Assembly: GCA_012295275.1 (NCBI GenBank)
Contig: CM022679.1
Coordinates: 13,596,145-13,660,144, forward strand
DNA length: 64,000 nt
Direction of reading: 5' to 3'
From: Chrysomallon squamiferum
Taxonomy: Eukaryota; Mollusca; Gastropoda; Neomphalida; Peltospiridae
The position numbers and the translations under genes are program-made. Below the pieces are notes generated by a model. It had not been told where the DNA came from. It was given only the letters and a program-made list of their open reading frames with translations, and did not search any database. This document shows, piece by piece, positions 23,605 to 37,047 of this stretch (its first letter is position 1; each line of letters opens with the position of its first letter).

Positions 23605-24761
23605 CCATCTAAATTAAGTTTTGTACGATGATATCATCAGATACCAGTGAAACAGACAAGATTAAATCCTCACCAGACTATTCTTGCATCTGCCCTATGG
23701 TGTAAAATAGCTCTTTATATTCCGAGGAATATTGTGGCTTACAGATTAATTTATTTTATTTTATTTCATTTATTCATTCATTTAAGCTTGTGCTTATTGT
23801 TCTTTAGTTTTGGCTTTAGTAGTGTAAGATGCCAGATAAAAAAGAATCTATTTTTATAACTACTTTTCATTTGATTTTATTACCTTGATATATGTTTGCT
23901 TCGATATCATGTTTTTATATGAGACCGCTTGCTTAATGTAATAGATTATTGTGAAGAAAAAATGCCATATTAATAACATTTACAAACTTCAAAAGATAAA
24001 GAAACTTAATCAGCAAGATGATATCACCATTTAATACAGAGTATTTAATATACGATATTTAGGGAGGTTACAAGTATGATTTTTTACTGTTATTCAAGAT
24101 AATGTGTCTAAGTTATTTGTTTAAGATTGTTTTATAATGTACATGAATACTGAGTGTCCGTAGCACAATTATTTAGTTAATGAACCAAATATGCAAATTT
24201 ACATATCTAAACAATGTCGAATACCAATGGTAAAATATATAAACAAAGGTAAATACAATACAAAACGAAAATAATGACACTCACATTATTATGTACATGT
24301 TCTAATAGAACTAATATACTACTGTTGTTCTAGATAAAATGTCTGACTTATTTAGCATAAGATTAATTTGTAACTAATTTATGCAGAATTAAAAAACAAA
24401 TAATAGAGAATACAAAAATTTCACTGTCATAATAGTGTAACAAATCATACCAAAAAAAGCAAACATTTGTTTTCTTCTTCTTCTTTACAAGCTACAGATC
24501 ACTAGATTATTATTATTTTCGATATGTAACGTTTGCTTCAGTAATAATTACGTCGAGGGTTGACTGCAAGGGTGTTCATGAATTCATTCCAAACATGGAG
24601 AGAGATCTTTTTGGGATGCGAATGAGATTATTACTGATTTTTATGTTATTATGTCCGTTAGTTTTTAGCTTTTATAAAATGATAGCCAGAAAGAAATGGT
24701 AAGTAATTTAGGTAAGGAATTATTAGCCCTTTTTTCACAGGTCCTTTTCAAAAATGTTTGA

Positions 24762-25266
24762 TGCCGGTGTCAGAGAATATTTATTCCCCAAAAAGATTTA
24801 TTCCACCCTTGAACGAATGTTTGTTTTCCCTAAGAACAAATATATGGAAATATTTGTTCCCCTTACGAATATTTGTTGCAACACACCGTTATTAATTTTT
24901 CAAGTATACTTCTGACTAAACACCACATTTAAAATTGCTGAGGTGTGAAGAAATAACTGGGGGATACATTTCTCTGGGTACTTGATCACGACTCTCATCT
25001 TTTAAAATTAAGGTGAAAACATTCATCCCTCAATCCATTTATCATTGATAATTTTTTATTATCGGTAATCCTATTTCAGGCCTATGAAGGTCCTCTTTTA
25101 GAAACTTGTTGCATTTCTGCCTCAGTCTTTTAATTTAAATGTGTTACAAGAACTGTGTCAAAATGTCAGGACCCAAGTCACTTGTTTGAACCTGATTATG
25201 ACGGTGAGAATTAACAAACTCCTGTTCTTTATGACCTGGGGGAACAAATATTATTTTACACCGGCA
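24762..25266. mobile_element. Inverted-repeat element, copy 2
   Basis: Ends TGCCGGTGTCAGAGAATATT and (reverse complement) TGCCGGTGTAAAATAATATT, then TGTTCCCCC. The interior is about 90 bp longer than copy 1. A lone right end survives at 42908-42933 in unit C, suggesting the element was inserted before the units were duplicated and was later mostly deleted there. Confidence 0.55.
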
Positions 25267-25269
25267 CCA

Positions 25270-26540
25270 TCTAAATCAAGTTTGTATGATGATATCATCA
25301 GATACCAGTCAAACAGACGAGATTAAATCCTCGCCAGACTATTCTTGGTCTACCCCATGGTGTAAAATAGCTCTTTATATTCTGGGGAATATTTTGGCTT
25401 ACAGATTATACGCTCTTGTGTTACTCATAAGTTGGTCCCTATTTAAATGTCCATTATACTCAAAGAAGATAACGTGAACGACATGATACAGTCAGTTTAG
25501 GCCACACACAATTCACATTACATCTTGAGAACGACTCGGATCACTTCAGTGTTGTAACAAACATATTACAACACTAACAAGCGTTTAGATATAATTATAA
25601 GTTTTGTTAGATCATTTATCAATAAACAAGAAAATGGTTTAGATCATTTATTTGCCAAATCAGCATATCCGTTTGCAGTTTGTATTGAATGAAAAGGTCA
25701 GTAAAACAAAACAAAAATAATACATGTAAATGTTCGGATGTTTACAAAAAATGTATGTCTGATCCATACTGTGTTATAGTTTGTAACATAATTTTAATTC
25801 TTGAGGTGTAAAAAGATCTTGAACTTTCAGAATATTTAGTGTTTTTATAAACTGGTTCTGTGGGAGCAGCCAGAATATATTCTAGGCATAAACAGTCTAT
25901 CACACTTTAACTCCGGGGATAGTTTGGACAGAGGGTATGCATGAGCTGTTAGACGGCTAAAGTACACGAAAAAAACAAAAACAGCTGCATCTAATACCAT
26001 GCTATATTACGGGCTATATATGAAATCTCATTACTTAAGTTTGTACTTGTGATATTTAATACTTCCTTTGTTGTATAGTTTATGGGTTTTTTTTATTGTA
26101 TTGTTTAGTGTTGTTACAATTGCTATTCTAGTAGTATAGTATTGTGATGTTACAGTTATATATATAATACTGTGATATTGTTCATGTTTGCTTTAGTGTT
26201 TGTCAGCGTTGTTTTTCTAATAATAATAAATAATAGTTTTGTTATTATTGCTGTTGTTATTTTTTTTTATTATTATTATTATTTGTTATTGTTGTTATTG
26301 GACCATGTTTAGCATAGCGTTTAGCGCTTAACCCTTTAACTCCTAGTAGTTAAACATAATAAACTACCATCGTTCACTTAGAACTAATAATTTAAAAATA
26401 GAGGTGGGTACCAATCCACTTTATTTCCACCGAACTGTCAAGACGAGATTACTTGTCCTAGTTTTACTGTCATGGATTGTGACACAATTACACAGTATTA
26501 AAAAAACAGTCGATCACACCACAGTATTAGACATTTAAAT
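25270..26540. other. Shared 3' flank of the repeated unit
   Basis: Non-coding. It matches 42935-44080 and 58905-59700 in order: atgatatcatcagatacc, tggtgtaaaatagctctttat, gatacagtcagttta, atttagatataattata, and agcgtttagcgcttaaccc. It marks how far the duplicated unit reaches beyond the receptor gene. No gene seen. Confidence 0.7.
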
Positions 26541-26751
26541 GTTACCGTTCGACCATCGAGACAACCTTAAACAGGTTGCTCAGTAACAGAGGGTAATCAT
26601 CGCTTCCCTCGAAGCACACCGTTCTTTTTGTCTTTCGTCATTTTTGCGTGCATCTATTTTTTGTGGGAAACCTGGCAGCGGCAAGTGTGTAGTTTAGAAT
26701 TCTGAATATTCTCTGTCTTATTTATGTACGTCTGATTAGACAGTTAGTTAC

Positions 26752-26877
26752 CTTTAAGAATGGTAATCACTTTGAACGAGACGGAGCCGGTTGTTTTGTC
26801 TGCATGACGTACACACTGCTTGGTAAAGCAAGCCTCACCGTGTTTCTCCGCCCATGCATCTCTCCACTGTTGTTTGC
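26752..26877 (-). CDS. Cysteine-rich exon related to exon a
   Basis: On the - strand the acceptor is aaactgag and the donor AAAG|gtaact. It is 126 nt (42 codons, phase 1-1), exactly the length of exon a at 6857-6982. It reads K-Q-Q-W-R-D-A-W-A-E-K-H-G-E-A-C-F-T-K-Q-C-V, then DKTTG and ends T-I-L-K-G. The C-x4-C pair and the polar tail ending K-G match exon a, but the first two cysteines of exon a are replaced. Its phase-1 end fits exon b at 22701-22817. The phase-1 start does not fit the phase-2 end of the leader exon at 27244-27416, so another exon or another 5' end is needed. The acceptor has a poor pyrimidine tract. Confidence 0.45.
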
Positions 26878-27122
26878 CTCAGTTTCACAAGCTGAAGATA
26901 CATTTTATAAATATCATGGTTTAACATCATCAACGCTACCATCCTAAGTTTGCAGCCGCCGGCTCCGCTAACGCCATAATCATAACTGTCAAGGATAATT
27001 TTGTTTTCTTTTTTTCTGGCATTATTTTTGTTGATAATTATCATCATCATGATTATTGTGTAATTAGTTGTTTCATCATCTTTATGGTTAGTATTTCAGT
27101 TAGTTACAAAAGAATGAATGAA

Positions 27123-27126
<4 letters not shown>

Positions 27127-27209
<83 letters not shown>
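27127..27209. repeat. (TAA)n-(TTA)n palindromic microsatellite
   Basis: About 19 AAT/TAA units pass directly into about 9 TTA units, so the strand can fold back on itself. It lies between the two candidate - strand exons. Confidence 0.95.
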
Positions 27210-27213
<4 letters not shown>

Positions 27214-27243
27214 ATGGTAAGAAAACAATATGCAAAATTTTAC

Positions 27244-27416
27244 CTTTTTAATTTGCTTAATCTTGCTTCTTCATTCTGTATGTATAATCTAAGTGCATAG
27301 GCGAGATCCTTTTCTGCGTGCAGTGCTTCCTCGAGCTGTGCCATGGATGTAAATATTTCAGCCACAGTCAACGGTGCCACGCAGGCAAACACCAAAATTA
27401 TATTAAATATGCCCAT
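27244..27416 (-). CDS. Leader plus P4Ha_N-like first exon
   Basis: On the - strand ATG (27416) in context aaacaATGG opens 57 codons to a donor AAAAAG|gtaaaa at 27243. Residues 1-19 form a signal peptide (MGIFNIILVFACVAP...A). Then comes EIFTSMAQLEEALHAEKDL and, after a short gap, IQNEEARLSKLK. The pattern FTS-M-x-L-x3-L-H-x-EK-D-L ... E-E-x-L-x-K-L-K is that of the N-terminal dimerisation helix (P4Ha_N) of collagen prolyl 4-hydroxylase alpha subunits, which act in the ER lumen. The rest of that enzyme is not in the window. The exon ends in phase 2. It could be the first exon of a P4HA-like gene whose other exons are lost, or a shuffled leader for the cysteine-rich exons next to it. Confidence 0.6.
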
Positions 27417-27419
27417 TGT

Positions 27420-28030
27420 TTTAAAATAAAATGAAAATAAAAACTGTTTTAATCATATAAGGTTACGTAAATTGTTGGGTTTTTTTGGCGATGGAACTAA
27501 ATAAATGCTATACAAAATTTTGCATTTAACTTGTATAATGTTTTCGAGCAAAAACCACCCCCGAAATATAAACGACTGAATCAGATTGCTTTTGTGGATA
27601 AAATGTCACGAAGCAAACCATCCCTGTACCAAACGAACATTCTGGAAAAACCACTTCCACGTCGACCGAAATTCTTGAAGATGTCTTTTTGTTTACGAAT
27701 TAATACATATATGAGTTGTTCCCCTTGGTTTTCATACCAGAGAATAAAATACTTTTTATGCTTTAAATAAATTTTGAGTTGTTTCCCTTGACCAGAATCA
27801 TTTTGGTTCAGCACTATTATTCAGGTTCACGCGAACGCCGGCTTCAGCACGTCGACAAAACGAATATAAAATTTAAAAAGCTTCGCGCAAGCAGCTAAAT
27901 TGTAATGATAATTTTATCATGATGATTAATTTCAAAACGATTGAAAAATATATATTACGATCATAAAATAATTACCATAACTATTTCTGAAATATTTCAA
28001 GCGATTATGTTATATAATCAGCGGTCGAAT
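27420..28030. other. Upstream region of the leader exon
   Basis: Somewhat richer in G+C than its surroundings (27540-27880). It would be the 5' region of the - strand gene. Open frames on both strands here overlap each other and have no recognised domain; I do not call a gene. Confidence 0.4.
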
Positions 28031-28255
28031 GTCGAATAAATACAATGTGGAAGTAACACTATAATAACAATAGTAAACAAAATTAGATATTAATCACCTT
28101 TTTCTTACACTTCCATATACATATTTGAAAACACATACATACATACATACATATTTGTTTTTTGTTTTATATAGCCCAAGCTTTTTAAAATATATGCAGA
28201 AAAATATACGTTTTATTATTATTTTATTTATATATATATATATACACACACACAT

Positions 28256-28286
<31 letters not shown>

Positions 28287-30140
28287 TAAATCAAGTTAGA
28301 AGTCAAGTCCTAATATTTGTAACATTTTCTATATTTAAAAAATAAAAAATATATATATAAAATAATAATAAATAAATAATAATAAAAAAAACAATGATAA
28401 AAATAAATAAATAAAAAGTGTATTTTAGAAATATAAATTGTACTGAAGATAATAAATAAACTGGTCGCTTATCTTTATCTTTAATAGTGTACTATTGTTT
28501 CTTTGTTTCTACTGTGCCTGCACCTACAGTTACATATATTACATATAAGTAGTCAAGGATAGCAAATGATAAAACAATACGGGATTACAGTATAGCTTAT
28601 TTCCCAAAAGATCAACATTTTACAGTCCAACAAAATGGGAGACTGAATCAGCGAATTTTGTCCCAGATTTCTGTCTTGTCAAGAGGAGCAGTCATATTTT
28701 CATTCAATTACATGATTTTGATTTTGATTTGATTTGATTTTATTTTATTTTATTTTTAAATCACATGAAAATGTTATCTCTCCCGAAGTTGTATTTGCGC
28801 ACGCAATGACTGGCTTTTCTTTCTTTCTTTCTTCTTCTTCTTCTTCTTCTTCTTTTTCTTGCTGCTGTTGTTGTTTTTGTTGCTGTGTTTTATTTTTTTA
28901 TTGTAACTTTCTGTAATATTATTTTAATTTAACAATTCCCGCTTGAACAATCGTTTCTTATCTTATGTTCCTGCACTGAATATCTTACAAAGTAATATCT
29001 CGACGCCGTTATTTTATAATTAACGAGAAACGGTAACAAAAATAAGAAGGGTTTTTTAATGGTCCGTAATGTCTTTATTTTGTGTATTTTGCGATTAACT
29101 TGAAATACTTATAATATATAATCTAAAAAGTAATATAAAAGAGTAATATAAATAAATACATAAAATATAGCTGTAATAGCAATAATAATAATAATTAACA
29201 TCTATTTAAAAATGAATAATAATAATAAAAATAATTTCCGGTGTGGATTTATTTTTAACGTGGAACTATTTATATCGCGACACCGTAGAGGGTGTGTTCA
29301 AGTACTGCTCGGAATACTTTTCAGTTTAAGTTCTGGCTTTTCTTTTCTTTCTCTTTCATTCTTTCTTTCTTTCTTATTTATTTCTTTATTGTTTTTTTAA
29401 TGTAACTTTTTGTAAATTTGTTTAGATGTTTATTATTATTAATGTTATTATTGCAATATTTTATTTATTTACATTAAATTTTTTTACCTAAAATCACCAT
29501 TTACTTATGATCATGCACAGAATATCTTTCAAAATAATATCTCTATGCCAGTATTTTATAATCAGTGAGAGACGGTAAAAAAAAAAGTAAAATAAAAATA
29601 AAAATAATAAAAAAATGAATAAATAAAAATAAAAATAAAATGGTTTTTGAATGGTTCATAACGTCTTTATTTTATGTACTTTGTGATTATCTTGAAATAC
29701 TTATAATATATATATAATTAAAAAAGTAAATAAAATATAGCAATAATAATAATAATAATTAACATCTATTAAAAAAAATAAAATAATTTTTATTATTATT
29801 ATTTTTTTATATATATATATATATTTCCGGTATGGACTGATTTTTATTTTTATTTTAAATCATAAGAAAATGCACATATGTGAAATCAATGTTATCTGTA
29901 TTTGCAGACGCACTAACTGGCTTGGAAATTCCGGAACTATTTATATCTCCTTCGACGACAGATAATTCTGAACAAGCCGTAATTTCCGTCTCGAAACCTT
30001 CCTGTTGAGGAAATATTCAAATATTCCTCGGAATACTCTTCAGTTTAACTGATTCTTTGAGTCGAAAGTGAACACTAAAAGAAATAATTACAGAAAAGCA
30101 ATTAAGTACACAACCAAGTAAGTCAAATTGCTTTTTTTTT

Positions 30141-30178
<38 letters not shown>

Positions 30179-30949
30179 GTCTTACAAAACTTCCCGTTTG
30201 AAACCTTGCCTCTACATACTACTAAAAGTTATTCTGTGTTCAACTATACGATCGCTGCAGACCTCTCTCAATCCAATTTGCATCAAGGTAACAATAAATA
30301 TTACAATTCACCCATAACTGTACCCAACCTAGACTACATTTTTCTTCTGTTCCTTTTTCTTAACATATACCGTATGAAATTTGTTTAATTTGGTTTTCTC
30401 TGTATACTGTTCTTAGATTATTATATTACCGTATTAAATAGATGTTATGTGTTCTCTAGTTTAATGTTTTGGTAAATTTGAGGGTTAATATTCAGATTCA
30501 TGATTTCCCAGACTTTTGTATTAACTCTATTGCTCTACGGAATCGAGTGTCACCTGTAAATTATTAAAAATATTGTATAGAATTAATTACCTGCATACTG
30601 TCTGTATAATGTGTCTACGAATTATGAACGTTGTGAGAATATCTAAGGTAAATAATGACATGGCAAAATAACGTTTTGTATATTTTCGAAAGAACTTTAA
30701 AAAATAGAAAAACTAAATAAAAGAAAAAGAAAAATACAAATACAAATACAAAAAAAAAAAAAAATAATAAAACAGTAAATAAATAAATAAATTAAATAAA
30801 CAATAATAAAATATGTAAATAAAAAATATCTTTTATAAATATAAATTATACTGAATATATTAAATAAATAAATTGGTCGCTTATCTTGATCTTTAATAGT
30901 GTACTGATTCTTTGTAATCTCTTATTTCGTACAATTATGTATGGGGTCA

Positions 30950-31179
30950 CCTCACTGTGCCCGAACCAATTGTTATATATTACTGAGGCAGTCAAGGATA
31001 GCAAATGATAAAACAGTAGGGGATTACAGTATAGTTTATTTTCCAAAAGACCAACAGTGGATTAACATTTTACAGTCCAACAAAATGGGAGATAAAATCA
31101 GCATATTCTGTTGCAGATTAATGCCATGTGAAGAGGAACATTTGCTGTAGGCGTATGTCAGACTGCGGGCACAGTGAGG
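30950..31179. mobile_element. 230-bp MITE, copy 1
   Basis: The left end CCTCACTGTGCCCG and right end CGGGCACAGTGAGG are perfect 14-bp inverted repeats. Copies of 230 bp are at 46041-46270, 47930-48159 and 61418-61647, and a 222-bp copy is at 53526-53747; truncated copies are at 11650, 15178, 28500 and 63680. The element is non-coding. An open frame of about 65 codons inside it recurs only because the copies are similar. The flank gtca / ttaa does not give a convincing target duplication because most copies sit in duplicated flanks. Confidence 0.75.
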
Positions 31180-31269
31180 TTAAACCTCTAACAACACAAG
31201 TGTTAACTATTAAAGCGTATCTGTGGGTCTGATAAATGGTCTGATAAAATTCTTTATACTTAGATTAAT

Positions 31270-32115
<846 letters not shown>

Positions 32116-32121
32116 CAAATC

Positions 32122-32177
<56 letters not shown>

Positions 32178-32364
32178 AAAAGAAAACAACAACAACAGAA
32201 GAATAAGAGTAATAATATTTAAAATAAAAAATAAATAATGGAAATGATGATGGCAGTAACATCAGTAATAGTAGTGGTAGTGGTAGTGGTAGTAGTAGTA
32301 GCAACAGTAGTAATGAACTTCATCAACAAAAAATGAGAATTGTGAGCAAACAATTCAAATCTAT

Positions 32365-32396
<32 letters not shown>

Positions 32397-34491
32397 TTAT
32401 CTATTTATCTATCTAACTATGAAAAAGCAGTATTGCATGTTATACAGGAAAATCGGTGATACTATAGTATGTCAACCCTCCCATAACTTTGTTAACGACA
32501 TAACTATGTCTCTCCTCTAATTTCTATCCAGGCTCTATTTTAAAAACAGAAATGGAAAACCAAAATTTATGTATAGGACAGATTAATATATTCTGTTTTA
32601 TAAACATATTTTTATTTTATTATTATTGTTACTATTGCAATATTTTATTTATTATATAATATTTTTAATTTAACAATTTTGACATAAAACCATCATTTGT
32701 TAACTTATGCTGATGTACTGAATATCTTACAAAGTAATATCTATATGCCATTATTTTATAATTAAAGCAAAAAAATTCATTAATGGTTCGTAATGTTTCG
32801 TAATGTCTTTATTTTATGTACTTTGTGATTAACGCGACACGTGATTATTTTGTCTGAATAAAGCTGAACACACGTCATTTTCCGCTTGAAACTTTGCCTC
32901 TACGTACTACTAAGTTATTCTGTGTTCAACTATACGATCGCGGCAGCCCCCTAAATTTTACAATTCACCCATAACTATACCCAACGTAGTCTACATTTTT
33001 ATTTTTATTTTATTTTATTTTATTTTATTTTTATTTTAATTTATTTATTTTTTTATATTAAATCATATGAAAATGTAGATATGTGTAATCAATGTTATCT
33101 GTATTTGCAGACGCAGTGACTGGCTTTTCTTTTCTTTCTCTTTCATTCTTTCTTTCTTTCTTTCTTATTTATTTATTTATTAATTATTTTTTTATGTAAC
33201 TTTTTGTAAATTTGTTTGGATGTTTATTATTATTACTGTTATTATTACAATATTTTATTTATTTACATTAATTTTTTTTTTTACCTAAAATCATCATTCA
33301 CTTATGATCATGAACAGAATATCTTACAAAATAATATCTCTATGCCAGTATTTTATAATCAGTGAGAGAAGGAAAAAAAAAAAAAAATAATAATAATAAA
33401 AGAAAATAATGAATAAATAAAAATAAAAATAAAATGGTTTTTGAATGGTTCATAACGTCTTTATTTTATGTACTTTGTGATTATCTTGAAATACTTATAA
33501 TATATATATATATATATAATTAAAAAAGTAATATAAATAAATAAAATATAGCAATAATAATAATAATAATAATTAACATCTATTTAAAAAATAAAAAATA
33601 AAAAATAAAATATTTATTATTTTTTTTTTTATATATATATCTATATATAATTTCCGGTCTGGATTGATTTTTTTTTTTTTTAAATCATAAGAAAATGTAC
33701 ATATGTGAAATCAATGTTATCTGTATTTGCAGACGCACTAACTGGCTTGGAAATTCCGAACTATTTATATCTCCTATGCGACAGATAAATCTGAACAAGC
33801 CGTAATTTCCGTCTCGAAACCTTGGCTCGACGTATACACTATTAAGTTATCCTGTTCAGGAAATATTCAAATATTCCTCGGAATACTCTTCAATTTAACT
33901 GATTCTTTCAGTCGAAAGTGAACATTAAAGAAAATCATTTCATAAAAGCAAATAAGTACACATCCAAGTAAGTCAAATTGCTTTTTTTTTTTTTTTTGTG
34001 TGTGTGTGTTTGTGTGTGCGTGTGTGTGTGTCTTACAAAACTTCCCGCTTGAAACCTTGCTTCTACGTACTATTAAGTTATTCTGTGTTCAACTATACGA
34101 TCGCGGCAGCCCTCTCTCAATCCAATTTCCATCAAGGTAACAATAAATTTTACATACCTCATAACTATACCCAACGTAGTCTACATTTTTCTTCTGTTCC
34201 TTTTTCTTAACATATACCGTATGAAATTTCTTTAACTTCTTTTTGTCTGTATAATGTTCTTATATTATTATATTTCCGTATTAAATAAATGTTATGTGTT
34301 CTTAAGTTTAATGTTTTGGTAAATTTGAGGGTTAATATTTAGATTCGCGATTTCCCAGACTTTTGTATTAACTCTATTGCTGTATGAAATCGAGTGTCAC
34401 CTGTAAATTATTAAAAATATTGTATAGAATTAATTATCTGCATACTGTCTGTATAACTAAAGCGATATAAGCGTTCAGTCGTATCACTTAA

Positions 34492-34907
<416 letters not shown>

Positions 34908-35044
34908 TTCCACACACCCATAATATTTCATTTTCCGCCGCCATATTCATTATCATATTGTGTTTTTATGTTGTTTTTTGTTTAGTTCAGTTGTTCACCA
35001 AGCGTTAATACTTCATTTGTTAGTAGGCATTATTCATAGGCACA

Positions 35045-35170
35045 ATGGTGAAGCGATGTGCTTTGGGGACATGCAAATCGGATGAACGGTACGAAAGTCG
35101 ACAACATCTGACATATATACCGTGTCCGAAGCTGAAAAACACGAGAAATATGCGGACGACAACATTCTGA
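35045..35170 (+). pseudogene. THAP-like zinc-finger fragment
   Basis: ATG at 35045 starts MVKRCALGTCKSDERYESRQ, then I-P-C-P-K. The M-V-K-x-C-A-x-G-T-C-x-S-D/T-x-R-Y start is typical of THAP-like DNA-binding domains in invertebrate proteins, many of them transposon-derived. The frame stops after 41 codons (TGA 35168-35170); the next frame stays open a little further (AEKHEKYADDNILKKK...). It is a broken fragment, probably of mobile-element origin, inserted in sequence absent from the matching place in unit B. Confidence 0.45.
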
Positions 35171-36071
35171 AAAAAAAGAATGTCTTTTATAAACATGACC
35201 ATATTTTCAAATAATAATAATAATAATAGACATAGCTGACATTTAGCTATATACGAATTACCTAAATATGAATAATGTATATGCCCATACACAGCATTGA
35301 ACAGAAGAAAAGAAGAAAGAAATGTTTTATTTCATGATACACTCAACACTTTTTATTTACGGTTATGTCGTGTCGGACATACGGTTAAGAACCACACTAT
35401 ATTGAGAGAGAAACCCTCTGTTGCCACTGTTACTATTTTTGATTAGCAGTACCATCGCACAGATAGGGTGGTACATACCAATTATAGTGCACTGGTTGGA
35501 CTAATGGATCCACAGACAGTGTTAAAAAAACGAAAAACAGTAATGTGTGTGTGTGTTGCATATGACCAAAATTGGTTTTGAGGTGAATTCAAACTAAACA
35601 GCTTGACGATTTATTGTAAAAGTTCAACTATTACAATTAGTCTTGAAAAAGACACGTGTGTCATTTGTTATCTTCTGGTTTGTTACTTTTCTTTTTCTTG
35701 TAATAAACCATGCTTCAATATCAGTTTAATACCAAAATACACTCATCCAGCTTTACAGGAGCAGTTAGCCTCTGATAGCTGTTTTGTCACCAAGCAAACC
35801 TGAATATGTGGTTTGTGTGTCGAGTCGTTTTTCCGGAAATTTTTTATATCATTGATGTAGCCTTGTCGTCGATGCAGATATAATGGACTGATAGCTACAG
35901 TTTGTTTGACAACATTAAAAAAAAATAATAAAAAAAAAAAAAATGAAGAAAATTATTATTTAAGGCCAGATAGCAGAGACATAAATGGACATAACTGAAA
36001 AGTGTGAAGAATATATATATATAATACGTACATGTTTATGAGTGTATGTGTGTATATACATATATATATGT
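35171..36071. other. Gene-free stretch before copy C
   Basis: From about 35850 it matches 16120-16260 of unit B (atataatggactgata, acagtttg, ttatttaaggcc). The part before that is specific to unit C and holds no gene I can support. Confidence 0.5.
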
Positions 36072-36262
36072 TGTTTTGGATTTTGAATATTCTCTGTGAA
36101 ATCTACGTCTGACTAGACTCTTCACAGACAACATTCGGGAACGCTGTGGCGCAGGAGGATAAAGTCCAGTCACGACTTCAAACCCTCGTCAGATGCCGCT
36201 GATGAGACTCGAACGTATGTCACCCTATCGCTCGCACTACCGTTCGGCCATCAAGACCACCT
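36072..36262 (-). mobile_element. tRNA-derived SINE, copy 3 (diverged)
   Basis: Same - strand order as 17895-18104: head GATGGCCGAACGGTAG, then CGTTCGAGTCTCATC, then the body to AAATCCAAAAC. It lacks about 12 bp between head and B box. It lies 5' of the copy C CRD exon, a different place from the SINEs in B, so it is an independent insertion. Confidence 0.65.
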
Positions 36263-36333
36263 TTACATATGTGCGTGTGTATTTAAATAAATAAACACAC
36301 ACACACACAAACATACACACAAATATAAATATA

Positions 36334-36626
36334 CAGGTACCGAACCAATTATCCGGCGTCCTGAAATCCCGAAGGACCAGAAAATCGGAATTTTTTTTCC
36401 GACGCTACCTTTGTAGTTCGCGCGCGTTGACGTTCATTTCACTCGCCGCATTGTTTACGTGTCGAGTCACCACAGTTGTGTATTGTCAATTTTCTTTATG
36501 TTTTTAATATTAAAATGTTTATGCCTAATTATTTACGTATTTAAATGCCTTGGTACCAGAAAATCGGAAAATCCAGAAATTCCGGAAGGTATAGGCCCCA
36601 AGGACTTCGGATAATGGATCCGGTAC

Positions 36627-36631
<5 letters not shown>
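36334..36631. mobile_element. pogo/Tc1-like MITE
   Basis: The left end is CAGGTACCGAACCAATTATCCG. The right end, reverse complemented, is CAGAAGTACCGGATCCATTATCCG. The left flank is TA; the right TA appears changed to TG where a GT repeat starts. There is no coding capacity. It is absent from the matching part of unit B. Confidence 0.55.
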
Positions 36632-36702
<71 letters not shown>

Positions 36703-36731
36703 ATATATATATATGTATGTATGTATGTATA

Positions 36732-36767
<36 letters not shown>

Positions 36768-36797
36768 TGTATGTATGTATGTATGTATGTATGTATG
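36632..36797. repeat. GT then TATG microsatellite
   Basis: About 28 GT units followed by TATG/TA units, ending shortly before the copy C CRD exon. Similar repeats precede the CRD exon of B. Confidence 0.95.
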
Positions 36798-36865
36798 TTT
36801 TTGTAACCAAATACACTGTTTGTATGGAATTTAGAGAAATAATAACAGTTCAGTTTTATTTTCAG

Positions 36866-37047
36866 AAATAATCAATATGACAATATGACACATGGAACAA
36901 TGTTTAGATGTGGCCACGATGTATGTGATGAGATAGAACAGTACTGTGTACCTGAAGACAACACGTGCTATTACTGCAAAGACATCAGTGATTTGTGCTT
37001 CACAAAGCGTTTGAATTTCCCTAAACAGTGTGCTCGTTTCTGTAAAG
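36866..37047 (+). CDS. Cysteine-rich extracellular exon, copy C (8-bp duplication)
   Basis: The acceptor is gttttattttcag and the donor AAAG|gtaggt. It encodes C-G-H-D-V-C-D-E-I-E-Q-Y-C, then NTCYYC, ISDLC and PKQCARFCK: eight cysteines, spacing ...C-x6-C-x2-C-x6-C-x10-C-x3-C. The last five cysteines recall BCMA/TACI modules (C-x2-C ... C-x3-C). The bases aatatgac occur twice in a row near 36875-36890, making the exon 182 nt. Entry in phase 1, as in copy B, meets TGA. An ATG at 36885 lies after the duplication and is in frame with the domain, so a leaderless start there would avoid the damage. Confidence 0.65.

Noticed and set aside
27531-27814. Overlapping + and - frames upstream of the leader exon
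   Set aside because: They overlap each other, have no domain and lie in the probable 5' region of the - strand gene.
30941-31150. Recurring frame starting M-G-S-P, seen in several places (46032, 47921, 53517, 61409)
   Set aside because: It lies within the 230-bp MITE and its flank; it recurs because the element recurs.
36541-36871. Frames rich in Cys-Val, Tyr-Met-Val-Cys or His-Thr-Tyr-Ile
   Set aside because: Translation of GT and TATG repeats; the same applies at 69-447, 17533-17901, 18018-18450 and 19178-19654.
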